Positions 16,089 to 25,356 of a stretch of DNA of 64,000 bases are shown one piece after another. The stretch is from Nocardioides sp. SLBN-35. Its GTDB lineage: Bacteria > Actinomycetota > Actinomycetes > Propionibacteriales > Nocardioidaceae. The position numbers and the translations under genes were made by a program. Location of the stretch: NCBI RefSeq assembly GCF_006715725.1, contig NZ_VFNU01000001.1, positions 3,286,001 to 3,350,000 of the forward strand, written 5' to 3'. The notes under the pieces were generated by a model. The model was not told where the DNA came from, did no database searches, and was given only the letters and a program-made list of their open reading frames with translations. Position 1 is the first letter of the stretch. The number at the start of each line of letters is the position of its first letter.

Positions 16089-17240
16089 TCAGCAGGCGTC
16101 GGAGGTCTTGCAGTACTCACGAAGCCGCTCGGTCGCCGCGTTGTGCTCGGCCAGCGTGGTCGAGAAGACGGTCTCGCCGGTCTTGAGGTTGACCACGACC
16201 CAGTACAGCCACGGCCCCTCTGCCGGGTGCAGCGCGGCGTCGATGGTCGCCTGGCCGGGGTTGCCGATCGGTCCCGGCGGCAGGCCGGTGTTGGCATAGG
16301 TGTTGTAGGGCGAGTCGATGTCGCGCTGCGCGGAGGTGGTCCACACCTCGCCGGAGAGCCCGTTCGCGTAGGCGACCGTGGCGTCCGACTGCAGGGCCAT
16401 CCCCTTGTCGAGGCGGTTGTAGATCGCCCGCGCCACCTTCGGGTAGTCCTGGGTGCGGTTCGCCTCGAACTCCAGCATGCTCGCGACGGTCAGCACCTCG
16501 TGGGCGGTCAGGCCGAGCGCCTGTGCCTGGGCGTCGAGGCCGAGGTCGGTCATCACCGACTCCCCCTTGGCGACCATCGCGGCCAGGATCGACTGCGGGG
16601 TGTCGGCCGGGGTGATCGTGTAGGTCGCCGGGAACAGGTAGCCCTCCGGGTTGCCTCCCGCCGACGCGGGCAGGCCGAGCGCAGCCGGGTCGTCGAGCAC
16701 CGCCTGGAACTGCTTGGCCTTGAAGTCGGTGCTCTTGGCGAGGATCTTGACGATGTCCGAGGTCCGCTTGCCCTCGGGGATGGTCACCGTGTCCTGGGCG
16801 ATCTGCGAGGGGTCGACGAGGATCGCGACGACGTCGGCGGCCTTCATCCGGCTCTTGAGCAGGTAGGTGCCCGCCTGGATCTTGGTGGAGCGGCCGTCCT
16901 TGGCCGCGGCGTCGACGAAGGCATCGGAGGACTTCACCACGCCGAGGTCCTGCAGCTCGGCGCCCATCGAGGAGACCGACTGGCCGGGGTCGATGACGAA
17001 GGTGACCTCGCCGCTGCCCGGTCCGGCGAAGTCCTCGGGGCCGGCGAACATGTCCTTGACGTCGGCGATCGCGCCGCGCGCGAACCAGGCGACGATGCCG
17101 CAGAACAGCACCACCACGAGCAGCATCGGCAGGCAACCGCCCCGACGCCGCTTCTCGGCCCGCCGGCGGCCACCGGCCGCCGTACCGGGGAGCAGGTCGT
17201 GACCTGCGTCCTCGACCTGCTCGGGCAGCGGCTCAGTCAT
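16089..17240 (-). CDS. mltG: Endolytic murein transglycosylase MltG
   Basis: The 383-aa protein has a cytosolic arginine-rich N terminus, a single membrane helix (about residues 36-55, PMLLVVVLFCGIVAWFARG) and an extracellular YceG domain including the LysM-like segment and the catalytic region EFEANRTQDYPKVARAIYN, whose first Glu is the predicted catalytic acid. It cuts nascent glycan strands at the membrane. GAGGAG precedes the ATG; the gene overlaps ruvX. Confidence 0.94.
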   Translation of the reverse strand: MTEPLPEQVEDAGHDLLPGTAAGGRRRAEKRRRGGCLPMLLVVVLFCGIVAWFARGAIADVKDMFAGPEDFAGPGSGEVTFVIDPGQSVSSMGAELQDLGVVKSSDAFVDAAAKDGRSTKIQAGTYLLKSRMKAADVVAILVDPSQIAQDTVTIPEGKRTSDIVKILAKSTDFKAKQFQAVLDDPAALGLPASAGGNPEGYLFPATYTITPADTPQSILAAMVAKGESVMTDLGLDAQAQALGLTAHEVLTVASMLEFEANRTQDYPKVARAIYNRLDKGMALQSDATVAYANGLSGEVWTTSAQRDIDSPYNTYANTGLPPGPIGNPGQATIDAALHPAEGPWLYWVVVNLKTGETVFSTTLAEHNAATERLREYCKTSDAC

Positions 17241-17703
17241 GCGTCTCCTCGTGCGTGGGGGTCACCAGCTCCCCCGGAGGGTTGCCGGTCGCGCGTTCTG
17301 CATCCAGCGCCTGCTGGAGGATGACGACGGCCGCGACCTGGTCGACCACGGCTCGGCGCTTCGCTCCCTTGCGCTGGTCGCGCAGCATAGCCTCCGCGGT
17401 CACGGTCGTGAGCCGCTCGTCGACCAGCCGCACCGGGACGGGCTCGATCCGCCGGGCCAGGCGTACGGCGAACTCGCGGGTCTTGAGCGCCGCCGGGCCC
17501 TCCCCGCCGCCGAGCGAGCGGGGCAGGCCCATCACGACCTCCACCGCGTTCTCCTCGGCGAGAATCTGGTGGAGGCGACGCAGGTCGCCCTTGCCGCGCC
17601 GCACCGTCTCGACCGGCGTCGCGAGCACGCCGGACGGGTCGCTGCGGGCGACGCCGATCCGCGCGTCGCCCGGGTCGACGCCGAGGCGGACGCCGTGCCT
17701 CAT
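17233..17703 (-). CDS. ruvX: RuvX/YqgF pre-16S rRNA processing nuclease
   Basis: The 156-aa RNase H-fold protein has GVDPGDARIGVARSD with the catalytic aspartate, MGLPRSLGG and DERLTTVTAEAMLRD, as expected for YqgF. It is implicated in 16S rRNA 5-prime maturation. The ATG overlaps the alaS stop by one base (TGATG) and the end overlaps mltG by 8 nt. Confidence 0.93.
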   Translation of the reverse strand: MRHGVRLGVDPGDARIGVARSDPSGVLATPVETVRRGKGDLRRLHQILAEENAVEVVMGLPRSLGGGEGPAALKTREFAVRLARRIEPVPVRLVDERLTTVTAEAMLRDQRKGAKRRAVVDQVAAVVILQQALDAERATGNPPGELVTPTHEETHD

Positions 17704-20399
17704 CAGCCTTGCGCCACCGCAGCGGTCACGGCGGCCAGCGCCTCGTCGATGCGGGACACGTCCGTTCCGCCGCCCTGCGCCATGTCGGCCTTGCCGCCGC
17801 CCTTGCCGTCGAGGAAGGGCGCCGCCGCGCGGACCAGGTCGCCGGCCGCGAGGCCGCGGGCCTGGGCCGCGTCGTTGAGCGCCGCCACGATCGCCGCCTT
17901 GCCGTCGGCCGCACCGATGAGAATCACGACCGCGGGGGCGTCGCCGGCGAGCCGGGCGCGGACGTCGGTCGCGAGGGTGCGCACGTCGCCGCCGCTCGCG
18001 CCGTCGAGGCGCTGGGCGACCAGGCGCACGCCGTTGACGTCGCTCGCGCCCTCGGCCAGCGCGGCACCGCCGGACAGCAGCTGGGCGAGACGGATCCTCT
18101 CGATCTCCTTCTCGCTCTGCTTGAGCCGCTCGACGAGGTCGCCGACCCGGCCCACGATGTCGCCGGGCTGGGTCTTGAGCAGCGTGGAGAGCTGGCCGAC
18201 CACGTCGCGCTCGCGGGCGAGGTAGTCGAAGCCCTCGACGCCGGTCAGCGCCTCGATGCGGCGGTTGCCGGAGCCGACGGAGGCCTCGCTGGTGACCACG
18301 ATGGTGCCGACCTGGCTGGAGTGGTCGACGTGCGTGCCGCCGCACAGCTCACGCGACCACGGGCCGCCGATCTCGACCACGCGGACTGATCGGTCGTCGT
18401 ACGTCTCACCGAAGAGGGCGATCGCGCCCCAGTCCTTGGCCTCGCCGAGGGTCATGTACTGCCAGGCGACGGGCAGGTCGGCGCGCAGCGCGTTGTTGGA
18501 GACCTGCTCGATCTCGCGGACCTGCTCGGGCGAGAGCGCATTGAGCCACCCGAAGTCGAGGCGCAGGTAGCCGGGCCGGTTGTAGGAGCCGGACTGCAGG
18601 GCGGTGGGCCCGAGCACCTCGCGCAGCGCGGCGTGCACGATGTGGGTCCCGGAGTGCGCCTGGCGGGCGCCGATGCGCCACTGCGGGTCGACCTTGGCGT
18701 GAAGCAGCCGGGCGTCGGCGGGCAGCTCGCCGTCGACGACGCGGACCTGATGGACCACGAGGCCGCGGACCGGACGCTGGACGTCGAGCACCTCGACGGC
18801 GCCGCCCTCGAACTCGATGACTCCGGCGTCGGCGACCTGGCCGCCGGACTCGGCGTAGAACGGGGTGCGGTCGAGGACCAGCTCACCGATCTCGCCGCCG
18901 GTGAGCACGGGTACGGCGGCGCCCTCGCGCAGCAGCGCCAGCGGCTTCGACTCGGTCTCGAGGGTCTCGTAGGCGAGCCACTCGGTCGGGCCGTTGGCGT
19001 CGAGGATGGCGCGGTAGACGCCGGTGTCGGCGTGCTGGCCCTTCTTGGCGCGCGCGTCGGCCTTGGCCCGCTCGCGCTGCTCGGCCATCAGCTGGCGGAA
19101 GCCCGGCTCGTCGACGCTCAGGCCGGCCTCGGCGGCCATCTCGAGGGTCAGGTCGATCGGGAAGCCGTAGGTGTCGTGGAGCGCGAACGCCTTGTCACCG
19201 GGGATGGTGGTGGCGCCGGACTGCTTCACGTCGCCGGCGGCGAGGTCGAAGATCTGGGTGCCGGCCTGGAGGGTCTTGCGGAACGCCTCCTCCTCGGCGT
19301 AGGCGACCTGGGCGATCCGGTCCCAGCCGGTGACCAGCTCGGGGTAGCTCTCCCCCATCTTGTCGCGCGAGACCGGCAGCAGCTCGGGCAGCGACGGGTC
19401 CTGGTAGCCGAGCAGGCGCATGTTGCGCACCGCGCGGCGCAGCAGGCGGCGCAGCACGTAGCCGCGGCCCTCGTTGCCGGGCGTGACGCCGTCGCCGATG
19501 AGCATCAGCGAGCTGCGCACGTGGTCGGCGACCACGCGGAAGCGGACGTCGTCGACGTGCGCGTCGGCGCCGCTGGCGCCGTACTTCTTCCCGGAGAGGT
19601 CCATCGCCTTCTCGATGACGGGGAAGATCGTGTCGATCTCGTACATGTTGTGCTTGTCCTGGAGCAGGTACGCGACCCGCTCGAGGCCCATGCCGGTGTC
19701 GATGTTCTTGCTGGGCAGCGGGCCGGCGATGTCGAAGTCGTCCTTCGCCCGGACGGCGCTGAGCTCCTCCTGCATGAAGACCAGGTTCCAGATCTCCAGG
19801 AACCGGTCCTCGTCGGCCTCGGGACCGCCGTCGGGCCCGAACTCGGGGCCACGGTCGATGTAGATCTCGCTGCACGGGCCGCCGGGACCGGGCACGCCCA
19901 TGTTCCAGTAGTTGTCCTTGAGCCCGCGCGGCTGGATCCGCTCGTCGGGCAGCCCCGCGATCCGCTTCCAGGCGTCGCGCGCCTCGTCGTCGTCGGGAAG
20001 CACGGTGACCCAGATCTTGTCGGGGTCGAAGCCGAAGCCGCCGTCGGCCTGGGCGTGGGTGATCAGCTCCCATGCGAACTGGACGGCACCCTCCTTGAAG
20101 TAGTCGCCGAAGGAGAAGTTGCCGTTCATCTGGAAGAACGTGCCGTGGCGGGTGGTCTTGCCGACCTCCTCGATGTCCAGGGTCCGCACGCACTTCTGGA
20201 CGCTGGTCGCGCGCTGGAACGGCGGCGTCTCCTGGCCCAGGAAGTAGGGCTTGAACGGCACCATGCCGGCGTTGACGAAGAGCAGGTTGGGGTCGTCGAG
20301 CAGCAGCGAGGCCGACGGTACGACGGTGTGGCCGCGCGCCTCGAAGTGGGCGAGGAACCGGTTGCGGATCTCCGCGCTGCTCAGGTACTGCTCGCTCAA
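17703..20399 (-). CDS. alaS: Alanyl-tRNA synthetase
   Basis: The 898-aa class II synthetase has motif 1 at the N terminus (FEARGHTVVPSASLLLDD), motif 2 (FFQMNGNFSFGDYFK), editing-domain zinc residues in HSGTHIVH and CGGTHVDHS, and the C-terminal oligomerisation region. The start is a TTG at 20399, giving LSEQYLSSAEIRNRF; GGAAGG lies about 8 nt upstream and no ATG is available nearby. It heads the alaS-ruvX-mltG-aroE run. Confidence 0.95.
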   Translation of the reverse strand: MSEQYLSSAEIRNRFLAHFEARGHTVVPSASLLLDDPNLLFVNAGMVPFKPYFLGQETPPFQRATSVQKCVRTLDIEEVGKTTRHGTFFQMNGNFSFGDYFKEGAVQFAWELITHAQADGGFGFDPDKIWVTVLPDDDEARDAWKRIAGLPDERIQPRGLKDNYWNMGVPGPGGPCSEIYIDRGPEFGPDGGPEADEDRFLEIWNLVFMQEELSAVRAKDDFDIAGPLPSKNIDTGMGLERVAYLLQDKHNMYEIDTIFPVIEKAMDLSGKKYGASGADAHVDDVRFRVVADHVRSSLMLIGDGVTPGNEGRGYVLRRLLRRAVRNMRLLGYQDPSLPELLPVSRDKMGESYPELVTGWDRIAQVAYAEEEAFRKTLQAGTQIFDLAAGDVKQSGATTIPGDKAFALHDTYGFPIDLTLEMAAEAGLSVDEPGFRQLMAEQRERAKADARAKKGQHADTGVYRAILDANGPTEWLAYETLETESKPLALLREGAAVPVLTGGEIGELVLDRTPFYAESGGQVADAGVIEFEGGAVEVLDVQRPVRGLVVHQVRVVDGELPADARLLHAKVDPQWRIGARQAHSGTHIVHAALREVLGPTALQSGSYNRPGYLRLDFGWLNALSPEQVREIEQVSNNALRADLPVAWQYMTLGEAKDWGAIALFGETYDDRSVRVVEIGGPWSRELCGGTHVDHSSQVGTIVVTSEASVGSGNRRIEALTGVEGFDYLARERDVVGQLSTLLKTQPGDIVGRVGDLVERLKQSEKEIERIRLAQLLSGGAALAEGASDVNGVRLVAQRLDGASGGDVRTLATDVRARLAGDAPAVVILIGAADGKAAIVAALNDAAQARGLAAGDLVRAAAPFLDGKGGGKADMAQGGGTDVSRIDEALAAVTAAVAQG

Positions 20400-20659
20400 C
20401 GGGTGCCTTCCTTGCTGGGCTGGGGTTTCATCAGTTGGGGCGGACCAGCGTCGGCGCCGTCGAAGCGCTGTCGCAAGTGGATTTCGGCCGCGGCCTGGCC
20501 GCGGGCGACCTCCTCGCCGAACATCCGGGCGCCGAGCACGGCCGCGCCGATGCGGTCTCGCATGCCGTCGGGGGTGAACGCCTCGGCGAGGCGGCGGACG
20601 CGGACCATGCCGTAGACGCCGGCAGCCGCACCCGCCGCGAACCAGACCGTGCCCTTCAC
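20396..20659 (-). CDS. Small membrane-associated protein (DUF6167-like)
   Basis: An 87-aa protein with a short N-terminal hydrophobic segment (VWFAAGAAAGVYGMVRV) and a charged amphipathic remainder. A small protein of this type commonly precedes alaS in actinobacteria. The family label is from memory of the alaS neighbourhood and should be checked. It overlaps both the upstream gene and alaS by 4 nt, so it is co-translated. The function is unknown. Confidence 0.6.
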   Translation of the reverse strand: MKGTVWFAAGAAAGVYGMVRVRRLAEAFTPDGMRDRIGAAVLGARMFGEEVARGQAAAEIHLRQRFDGADAGPPQLMKPQPSKEGTR

Positions 20660-21210
20660 GAGGACACCTCGACGTCGGGGCGCAGGGTCGCGCGCTGGCG
20701 CGACTCCAGGTCACGGCGGGCGGCCCTGAGCATCAGGCGGCGCTCCTTGCGCGAGCGCTTGACCTCGCGCCTCATCTCGAACCGGATCCGGTTGCGCACC
20801 TCGGGCGACAGGGCCCGGCGCAGCCCCGCGGCGAGCGCTGCGGTCTTGATGACGCTCTCGCGCAGCACGATGTCGGCGAACATCGGCGCGGGTACGACGC
20901 GGGCCGGGACCCGAGGGCCGTGCTCCTGTCCGAGGTCGGTGATGACGTACTCGCGGTCGTCGACCACGGCGACCGGCGTCCGCTCCCGGCGCGTGGCACG
21001 CTCCTGCCCGGCTGCCAGCTCGGCCTCGATGCCGGCCAGCTGCTGGCGCAGCGCGTCGGCGTCCTGCGCGGCCGCGGCGAGCAGCGCCTCGGTGTGGCTG
21101 CGTGCCTGGCGCACGGACCGGGACAGCCGGTACGCCGCGACGCCGAGCGCCACGACGGCGACGAGGGTCACCACGACCAGCCAGGTCGGGACGGCGAGCT
21201 CGGAGGTCAC
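20656..21210 (-). CDS. Hypothetical membrane-anchored coiled-coil protein
   Basis: The 184-aa product has one N-terminal membrane helix (about residues 6-25, PTWLVVVTLVAVVALGVAAY), a coiled-coil-like stretch rich in Ala/Gln/Glu (about 30-75) and a very basic C terminus (REVKRSRKERRLMLRAARR). I do not recognise a catalytic motif. It may be a scaffold like the small proteins near alaS in other actinobacteria. GTG 21210 is supported by TAGGCT 8 nt upstream, indicating a leaderless mRNA that begins the alaS operon. Confidence 0.7.
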   Translation of the reverse strand: MTSELAVPTWLVVVTLVAVVALGVAAYRLSRSVRQARSHTEALLAAAAQDADALRQQLAGIEAELAAGQERATRRERTPVAVVDDREYVITDLGQEHGPRVPARVVPAPMFADIVLRESVIKTAALAAGLRRALSPEVRNRIRFEMRREVKRSRKERRLMLRAARRDLESRQRATLRPDVEVSS

Positions 21211-21226
21211 GACGGACAAGCCTAGT

Positions 21227-21399
21227 GGTTGCCGCCAGAAGTTGTTCGTCGGCGACCCGGGTCTGAACGGAGTGGCCCCCGGGTGCGTGCACGGCAAGGC
21301 GGCGGAGCGAAGTCGTACCGGGTCGTCCAACGAGCGACGCCAACGCCGCCAGGCGCGTGCCCGGGGTGCGGGGCGCCCGAAGAGCTTCTGGTGGCGACC
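21227..21399. repeat. Palindromic intergenic element (copy A)
   Basis: Imperfect 22-nt terminal inverted repeats (21227-21248 against 21378-21399, 18 of 22 positions complementary by eye) enclose GC-rich sequence with a nested stem. A core at 21291-21350 aligns without gaps to the reverse complement of about 51078-51137 at 42 of 60 positions. It fills the space between rarA and the gene at 20656-21210. It has no coding potential and looks like a small dispersed non-autonomous repeat or a structured RNA. Confidence 0.5.
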
Positions 21400-21400
21400 A

Positions 21401-21420
21401 CTATTTGCCGCTATTTGCCG
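21401..21420. repeat. 10-bp tandem duplication across the rarA stop codon
   Basis: CTATTTGCCG occurs twice in direct succession, so on the coding strand the last codons and the TAG stop of rarA are repeated once immediately downstream. It abuts the right end of the palindromic element. Confidence 0.8.
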
Positions 21421-22772
21421 CGGATGATCCGGCGTACCCGCTCCCACCGCTGCTTGACCGCGGCCTCCGCGCCGAGCTCGGTCGGGCGGTAGTAGGCGGC
21501 GTCGAGGACGACGTCGGGGGCGTACTGCTGCTCGGCGACACCGAACGGGGCGTCATGGCTGTAGACGTATCCCTGGCCGTGGCCCAGCGACTTGGCGCCG
21601 GCGTAGTGGGCGTCGCGAAGGTGGGGTGGGACCTGGCCGATCTTGCCGGCCCGGACGTCGGCGACGGCCTCGAAGATCGCGGTGGTCACGGCGTTGGACT
21701 TGGGCGCGACGGCGAGCGCGATGGTGGCGTGGGCCAGCGTCAGCTGGGCCTCGGGCATGCCGATCAGCTGGACCGTCTGGGCGGCGGCGACCGCGGTGGT
21801 GAGCGCGGTCGGATCGGCCAGGCCGATGTCCTCGCTGGCCAGGATCATCAGGCGGCGGGCGATGAACCGGGGGTCCTCCCCCGCCTCGATCATCCGCGCG
21901 AGGTAGTGCAGGGCGGCGTCGGCGTCGGAGCCGCGGACCGACTTGATGAAGGCGCTGACCACGTCGTAGTGCTGGTCACCGTCGCGGTCGTAGCGCACCG
22001 CCGCCTGGTCGGCCGCGGTCTCGGCGGTCTCGACGTCGATGGTGGCGCTGCCCTTGCTCCTCGCCGCCCCCGCCGCGGCTTCGAGGTAGGTCAGCGAGCG
22101 GCGGGCGTCGCCGCCCGCGAGGCGCACGATGTGCTCGCGGGCCGCGTCCTCGAGCACCAGCTCGCCGTCGAGACCACGCTCGTCGGCGACCGCCTGGTCG
22201 AGGACGGCGGCGATGTCGTCGTCGGTCAGCGACTGCAGGCGCAGCAGCAGGCTGCGTGAGAGCAGCGGCGAGATCACGCTGAACGACGGGTTCTCCGTGG
22301 TCGCCGCGACCAGGGTCACCCAGCGGTTCTCGACACCGGGCAGCAGGGCGTCCTGTTGGGCCTTGCTGAACCGGTGGACCTCGTCGACGAAGAGGACGGT
22401 CTCCTCCCCCGTCGCCACCAGCTGGCGCCGAGCGGAGTCGATCGCCGCCCGGACCTCCTTGACGCCGGCGGACACGGCTGAGACCTCGACGAAGCGCCGC
22501 CCGGTCTGCTGGCTGATGATCGAGGCGATCGTGGTCTTGCCGGTGCCGGGTGGCCCCCACAGCAGCAGTGAGAGCGACTGGTCGCCCTCGACCAGCTGCC
22601 GCAGCGGCGAGCCGGGCGCGCGCAGCTGCTCCTGGCCGACCAGCTCCTCGAGGGTGCGCGGACGCATCCGCACCGCCAACGGGGCAGAGGAGTGGGTGGC
22701 GTCGGCGAGCGAGCCGCCCGACGTCGCCCCACGGGACCCGGGCGTGTCGAACAGCTGCGGCTCGTCATCCAC
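21411..22772 (-). CDS. rarA: Replication-associated recombination AAA+ ATPase RarA (MgsA)
   Basis: The product is about 453 aa with Walker [12 protein letters not shown], Walker [10 protein letters not shown], the sensor segment [10 protein letters not shown] and the C-terminal RarA tetramerisation domain ([36 protein letters not shown]). It acts at stalled forks with SSB. I prefer GTG 22772, because TAGGGT lies 8 nt upstream and an in-frame TTG at 22781 falls inside that box. The N-terminal zinc finger of WRNIP1 is absent, as in bacteria. Confidence 0.94.
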   Translation of the reverse strand: MDDEPQLFDTPGSRGATSGGSLADATHSSAPLAVRMRPRTLEELVGQEQLRAPGSPLRQLVEGDQSLSLLLWGPPGTGKTTIASIISQQTGRRFVEVSAVSAGVKEVRAAIDSARRQLVATGEETVLFVDEVHRFSKAQQDALLPGVENRWVTLVAATTENPSFSVISPLLSRSLLLRLQSLTDDDIAAVLDQAVADERGLDGELVLEDAAREHIVRLAGGDARRSLTYLEAAAGAARSKGSATIDVETAETAADQAAVRYDRDGDQHYDVVSAFIKSVRGSDADAALHYLARMIEAGEDPRFIARRLMILASEDIGLADPTALTTAVAAAQTVQLIGMPEAQLTLAHATIALAVAPKSNAVTTAIFEAVADVRAGKIGQVPPHLRDAHYAGAKSLGHGQGYVYSHDAPFGVAEQQYAPDVVLDAAYYRPTELGAEAAVKQRWERVRRIIRGK

Positions 22773-22844
22773 GTCGACCAACCCTAGTCACAGCCCCGGC
22801 GACACCCGTCGTACGGGAGGCTCGGGGATGTCGGCTGATCGGGA

Positions 22845-22962
22845 GACCCGCCATTGCGGCGGGTCGTCTTCTGTTGCGGTTTGGTCCCAAACCGCAACAA
22901 TTCGGCCCCGCTGGCTGTGGTCTTTGCCCAATCGGCGACTGGTCTGACCACCCACCACAGCC
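22845..22962. terminator. Three consecutive hairpins after the peptide-ABC operon
   Basis: Three perfect inverted repeats stand in a row: GACCCGCC/GGCGGGTC (22845-22865), a 13-bp stem TGTTGCGGTTTGG with its complement two bases later (22872-22899), and GGCTGTGGT/ACCACAGCC (22913-22962). They separate the end of the ABC transporter operon from rarA. The middle one, with almost no loop, could also act as an operator. Confidence 0.6.
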
Positions 22963-23012
22963 CGTGCCAACAGCCACGACTCGCGCGACGCCAGCACCCC
23001 AGCTGGTCGGCG

Positions 23013-24254
23013 TCAGGCGCGGCCGATCGACTTGTTGTCGAGGTCGAACCAGGTGTCGGCGTACCCGGGCTGCTCGACCAGGTCCGTGCTCGGGCTGGCA
23101 CCCGGGTCGGGACGACCCTCGGCGTCGACGCCGAGCAGGCCGGCGGTCAGCGGCTCGTGGGGCGCCTGGCCCAGGCGACCCGGGAAGTGGCAGGCGACCT
23201 TGTGCTTGCGACCGATCTGGAGCAGCGGCGGCTCGTGCCGGGCACAGATCTCCTGGGCGATCGGGCAGCGGGTGCGGAAGCGGCAGCCCGAGGGCGGGTT
23301 GATCGGGCTCGGGACGTCGCCCTGCAGCCGGATCCGCTCGATCCGGCCGCCCGTGGCGGCCTGCTTGACGTCGGGGACGGCCGACAGGAGCGCCTGGGTG
23401 TAGGGGTGGTGGGCGTTGTTGTAGATGGAGTCCCGGTCGCCGATCTCGACGATCTTGCCGAGGTACATGACCGCGATCTCGGGGCAGAAGTGCCGCACGA
23501 TGGCGAGGTCGTGTGCGATGAAGAGGAACGCGACCCCAAACTCCTTCTGGATGTCCTGGAGCAGGTTGATGACCTGCGCCTGGATCGACACGTCCAGCGC
23601 GGAGACCGGCTCGTCGGCGACGAGGAGCTTGGGCTGCAGGGTCAGGGCGCGGGCGATGCCGATGCGCTGGCGCTGGCCGCCGGAGAACTCGTGGGGGTAG
23701 CGGTTGTAGTGCTCCGGGTTGAGGCCGACGATCTCGAGCAGCTCCTGCACGCGCGGCAGGATCTTGTCCTTGGGAAGCACCTTGTGGATCGCCAGCGGCG
23801 CACCGACGATCGAGCCGACCGTCTGTCGCGGGTTCAGCGAGGTGTACGGGTCCTGGAAGATCATCTGGATCTCGCGGCGCAGCGGCTTGAGCTCGGCAGG
23901 GCCCGCCTGGGCGATGTCCTGGCCCTCGAACCGGATCGCACCGGCCGTGGGCTTGTAGAGGCGGGTGATCAGGCGACCGGTCGTCGACTTGCCACAGCCC
24001 GACTCGCCGACCAGGCCGAGCGAGGTGGCCTCGGCGACCTGGAAGGAGACGCCGTCGACGGCCTGGACCTGGCCGACGGTACGGCGGATCAGGCCGGGCG
24101 ACTTGACCGGGAAGTACATCCGCAGCTGGTCGACCTCGAGGATCGGCTTGGCATCGGCGGGCGCGACGGCGGCGCCGTGGCCCTCGACCCGCGCCACGGG
24201 CGCTGCGTCCTCGGGCTCCTGGCTGCCCACGTTGATCGTGTCGTTCGTCATCAC
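23013..24254 (-). CDS. oppF: Peptide/nickel-type ABC transporter ATPase (OppF-like)
   Basis: The 413-aa ATPase has Walker A GESGCGKST, signature SGGQRQR, Walker B LLVADEP and the C-terminal oligopeptide domain with the four-cysteine pattern (SGCRFRTRCPIAQEIC) that in some homologues holds an iron-sulfur cluster. It is longer than usual because of an N-terminal extension of about 40 residues and a C-terminal tail. GTG 24254 (overlapping the oppD stop) or ATG 24251 can start it. It is the last gene of the importer operon. Confidence 0.88.
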   Translation of the reverse strand: MMTNDTINVGSQEPEDAAPVARVEGHGAAVAPADAKPILEVDQLRMYFPVKSPGLIRRTVGQVQAVDGVSFQVAEATSLGLVGESGCGKSTTGRLITRLYKPTAGAIRFEGQDIAQAGPAELKPLRREIQMIFQDPYTSLNPRQTVGSIVGAPLAIHKVLPKDKILPRVQELLEIVGLNPEHYNRYPHEFSGGQRQRIGIARALTLQPKLLVADEPVSALDVSIQAQVINLLQDIQKEFGVAFLFIAHDLAIVRHFCPEIAVMYLGKIVEIGDRDSIYNNAHHPYTQALLSAVPDVKQAATGGRIERIRLQGDVPSPINPPSGCRFRTRCPIAQEICARHEPPLLQIGRKHKVACHFPGRLGQAPHEPLTAGLLGVDAEGRPDPGASPSTDLVEQPGYADTWFDLDNKSIGRA

Positions 24255-25342
24255 AGCTCCTCGGCCAGGTCCGGTGCGATGACCGGCAGCACCTCGGCCG
24301 CGTAGATCGCGTCAGGGTTGGGCAGGTGGCAGCGCTTGGTGTGGATCTCGCCGCGCTGGCCGGGCACGAGCAGGGGCAGCTCGGTGCGGCACAGGTCGCC
24401 GGGCACCTTGTCGCGGTGCGGGCACCGCGGGTGGAAGGCGCACCCGGAGGGCGGGTTGAGCAGGCTGGGCGGGTTGCCCGGGATCGGGATCAGCCGCGCC
24501 TCGGTGTCGCCGGACAGGTCCGGGACGCTGGAGAGCAGGCCCCACGTGTAGGGCATCTCCGGGTGCGTGAGGATCTCCTTGCACGGACCGTGCTCGACCG
24601 CGCGGCCGGCGTACATCACCAGGACGTCGTCGGCCATCTCCGCCACGACGCCGAGGTCGTGGGTGATGATGATGATCGCCGAGTTGAACTCGCGCTGCAG
24701 GTCCTGCAGCAGGTCGAGGATCTGCGCCTGGACCGTCACGTCGAGCGCCGTGGTGGGCTCGTCGGCGATGAGCAGGTTGGGGTCGTTGATCAGCCCCATC
24801 GCGATCATCGCGCGCTGGCGCATGCCGCCGGAGAACTGGTGCGGGTAGTCGTTGACCCGCTTGTCGGGGTTGGGGATGCCGACCCGGTCGAGCATCTCGA
24901 CGGCGCGCTGCTTGGCGACCTTCTTCGACACGTCGTGGTGCACCCGGTACGCCTCGGCGATCTGGTTGCCGACGGTGTAGTAGGGGTGCATCGCCGACAG
25001 CGGGTCCTGGAAGATCATCGAGACCTCGCGGCCGCGCTTCTTGCGCATCTCCTCGGCGCTGATGTCGAGGAGGTTGACGCCGTCGAGCACGATCTCGCCG
25101 CTCAGCTTGGCGTTGGTGCCGCGGTGCAGCCCCATGATCGCCATGCTGGACACGGACTTGCCGGATCCCGACTCGCCGACGATGCCGAGCGTCTTGCCGC
25201 GGTCGAGGTCGAAGGTCAGGCCGTTGACGGCCTTGACCAGGCCGTCCTGGGTCGGGAAGTGGACCTGCAGCTCGTTGACCGAGAGCAGCGGCGCGGAGGC
25301 CGTTTCCGTCGTGGTGAGCGGGGACGGGGAGGTGGTGGACAT
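24251..25342 (-). CDS. oppD: Peptide/nickel-type ABC transporter ATPase (OppD-like)
   Basis: The 363-aa ATPase has Walker [10 protein letters not shown]-loop [13 protein letters not shown], signature SGGMRQR, Walker B LLIADEP, the switch His in ITHDLGVV and the C-terminal oligopeptide domain with [13 protein letters not shown]. Paired with the OppF-like subunit it would power import. ATG 25342 lies 14 nt after oppB with GAGGAAC upstream. Confidence 0.9.
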   Translation of the reverse strand: MSTTSPSPLTTTETASAPLLSVNELQVHFPTQDGLVKAVNGLTFDLDRGKTLGIVGESGSGKSVSSMAIMGLHRGTNAKLSGEIVLDGVNLLDISAEEMRKKRGREVSMIFQDPLSAMHPYYTVGNQIAEAYRVHHDVSKKVAKQRAVEMLDRVGIPNPDKRVNDYPHQFSGGMRQRAMIAMGLINDPNLLIADEPTTALDVTVQAQILDLLQDLQREFNSAIIIITHDLGVVAEMADDVLVMYAGRAVEHGPCKEILTHPEMPYTWGLLSSVPDLSGDTEARLIPIPGNPPSLLNPPSGCAFHPRCPHRDKVPGDLCRTELPLLVPGQRGEIHTKRCHLPNPDAIYAAEVLPVIAPDLAEEL

Positions 25343-25356
25343 TCCGGGAGTTCCTC

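Noticed and set aside
20400..20714. N-terminal extension of AlaRS
   Set aside because: The extension overlaps two small genes, is low-complexity and lacks a ribosome site; TTG 20399 with GGAAGG upstream gives the normal N terminus.
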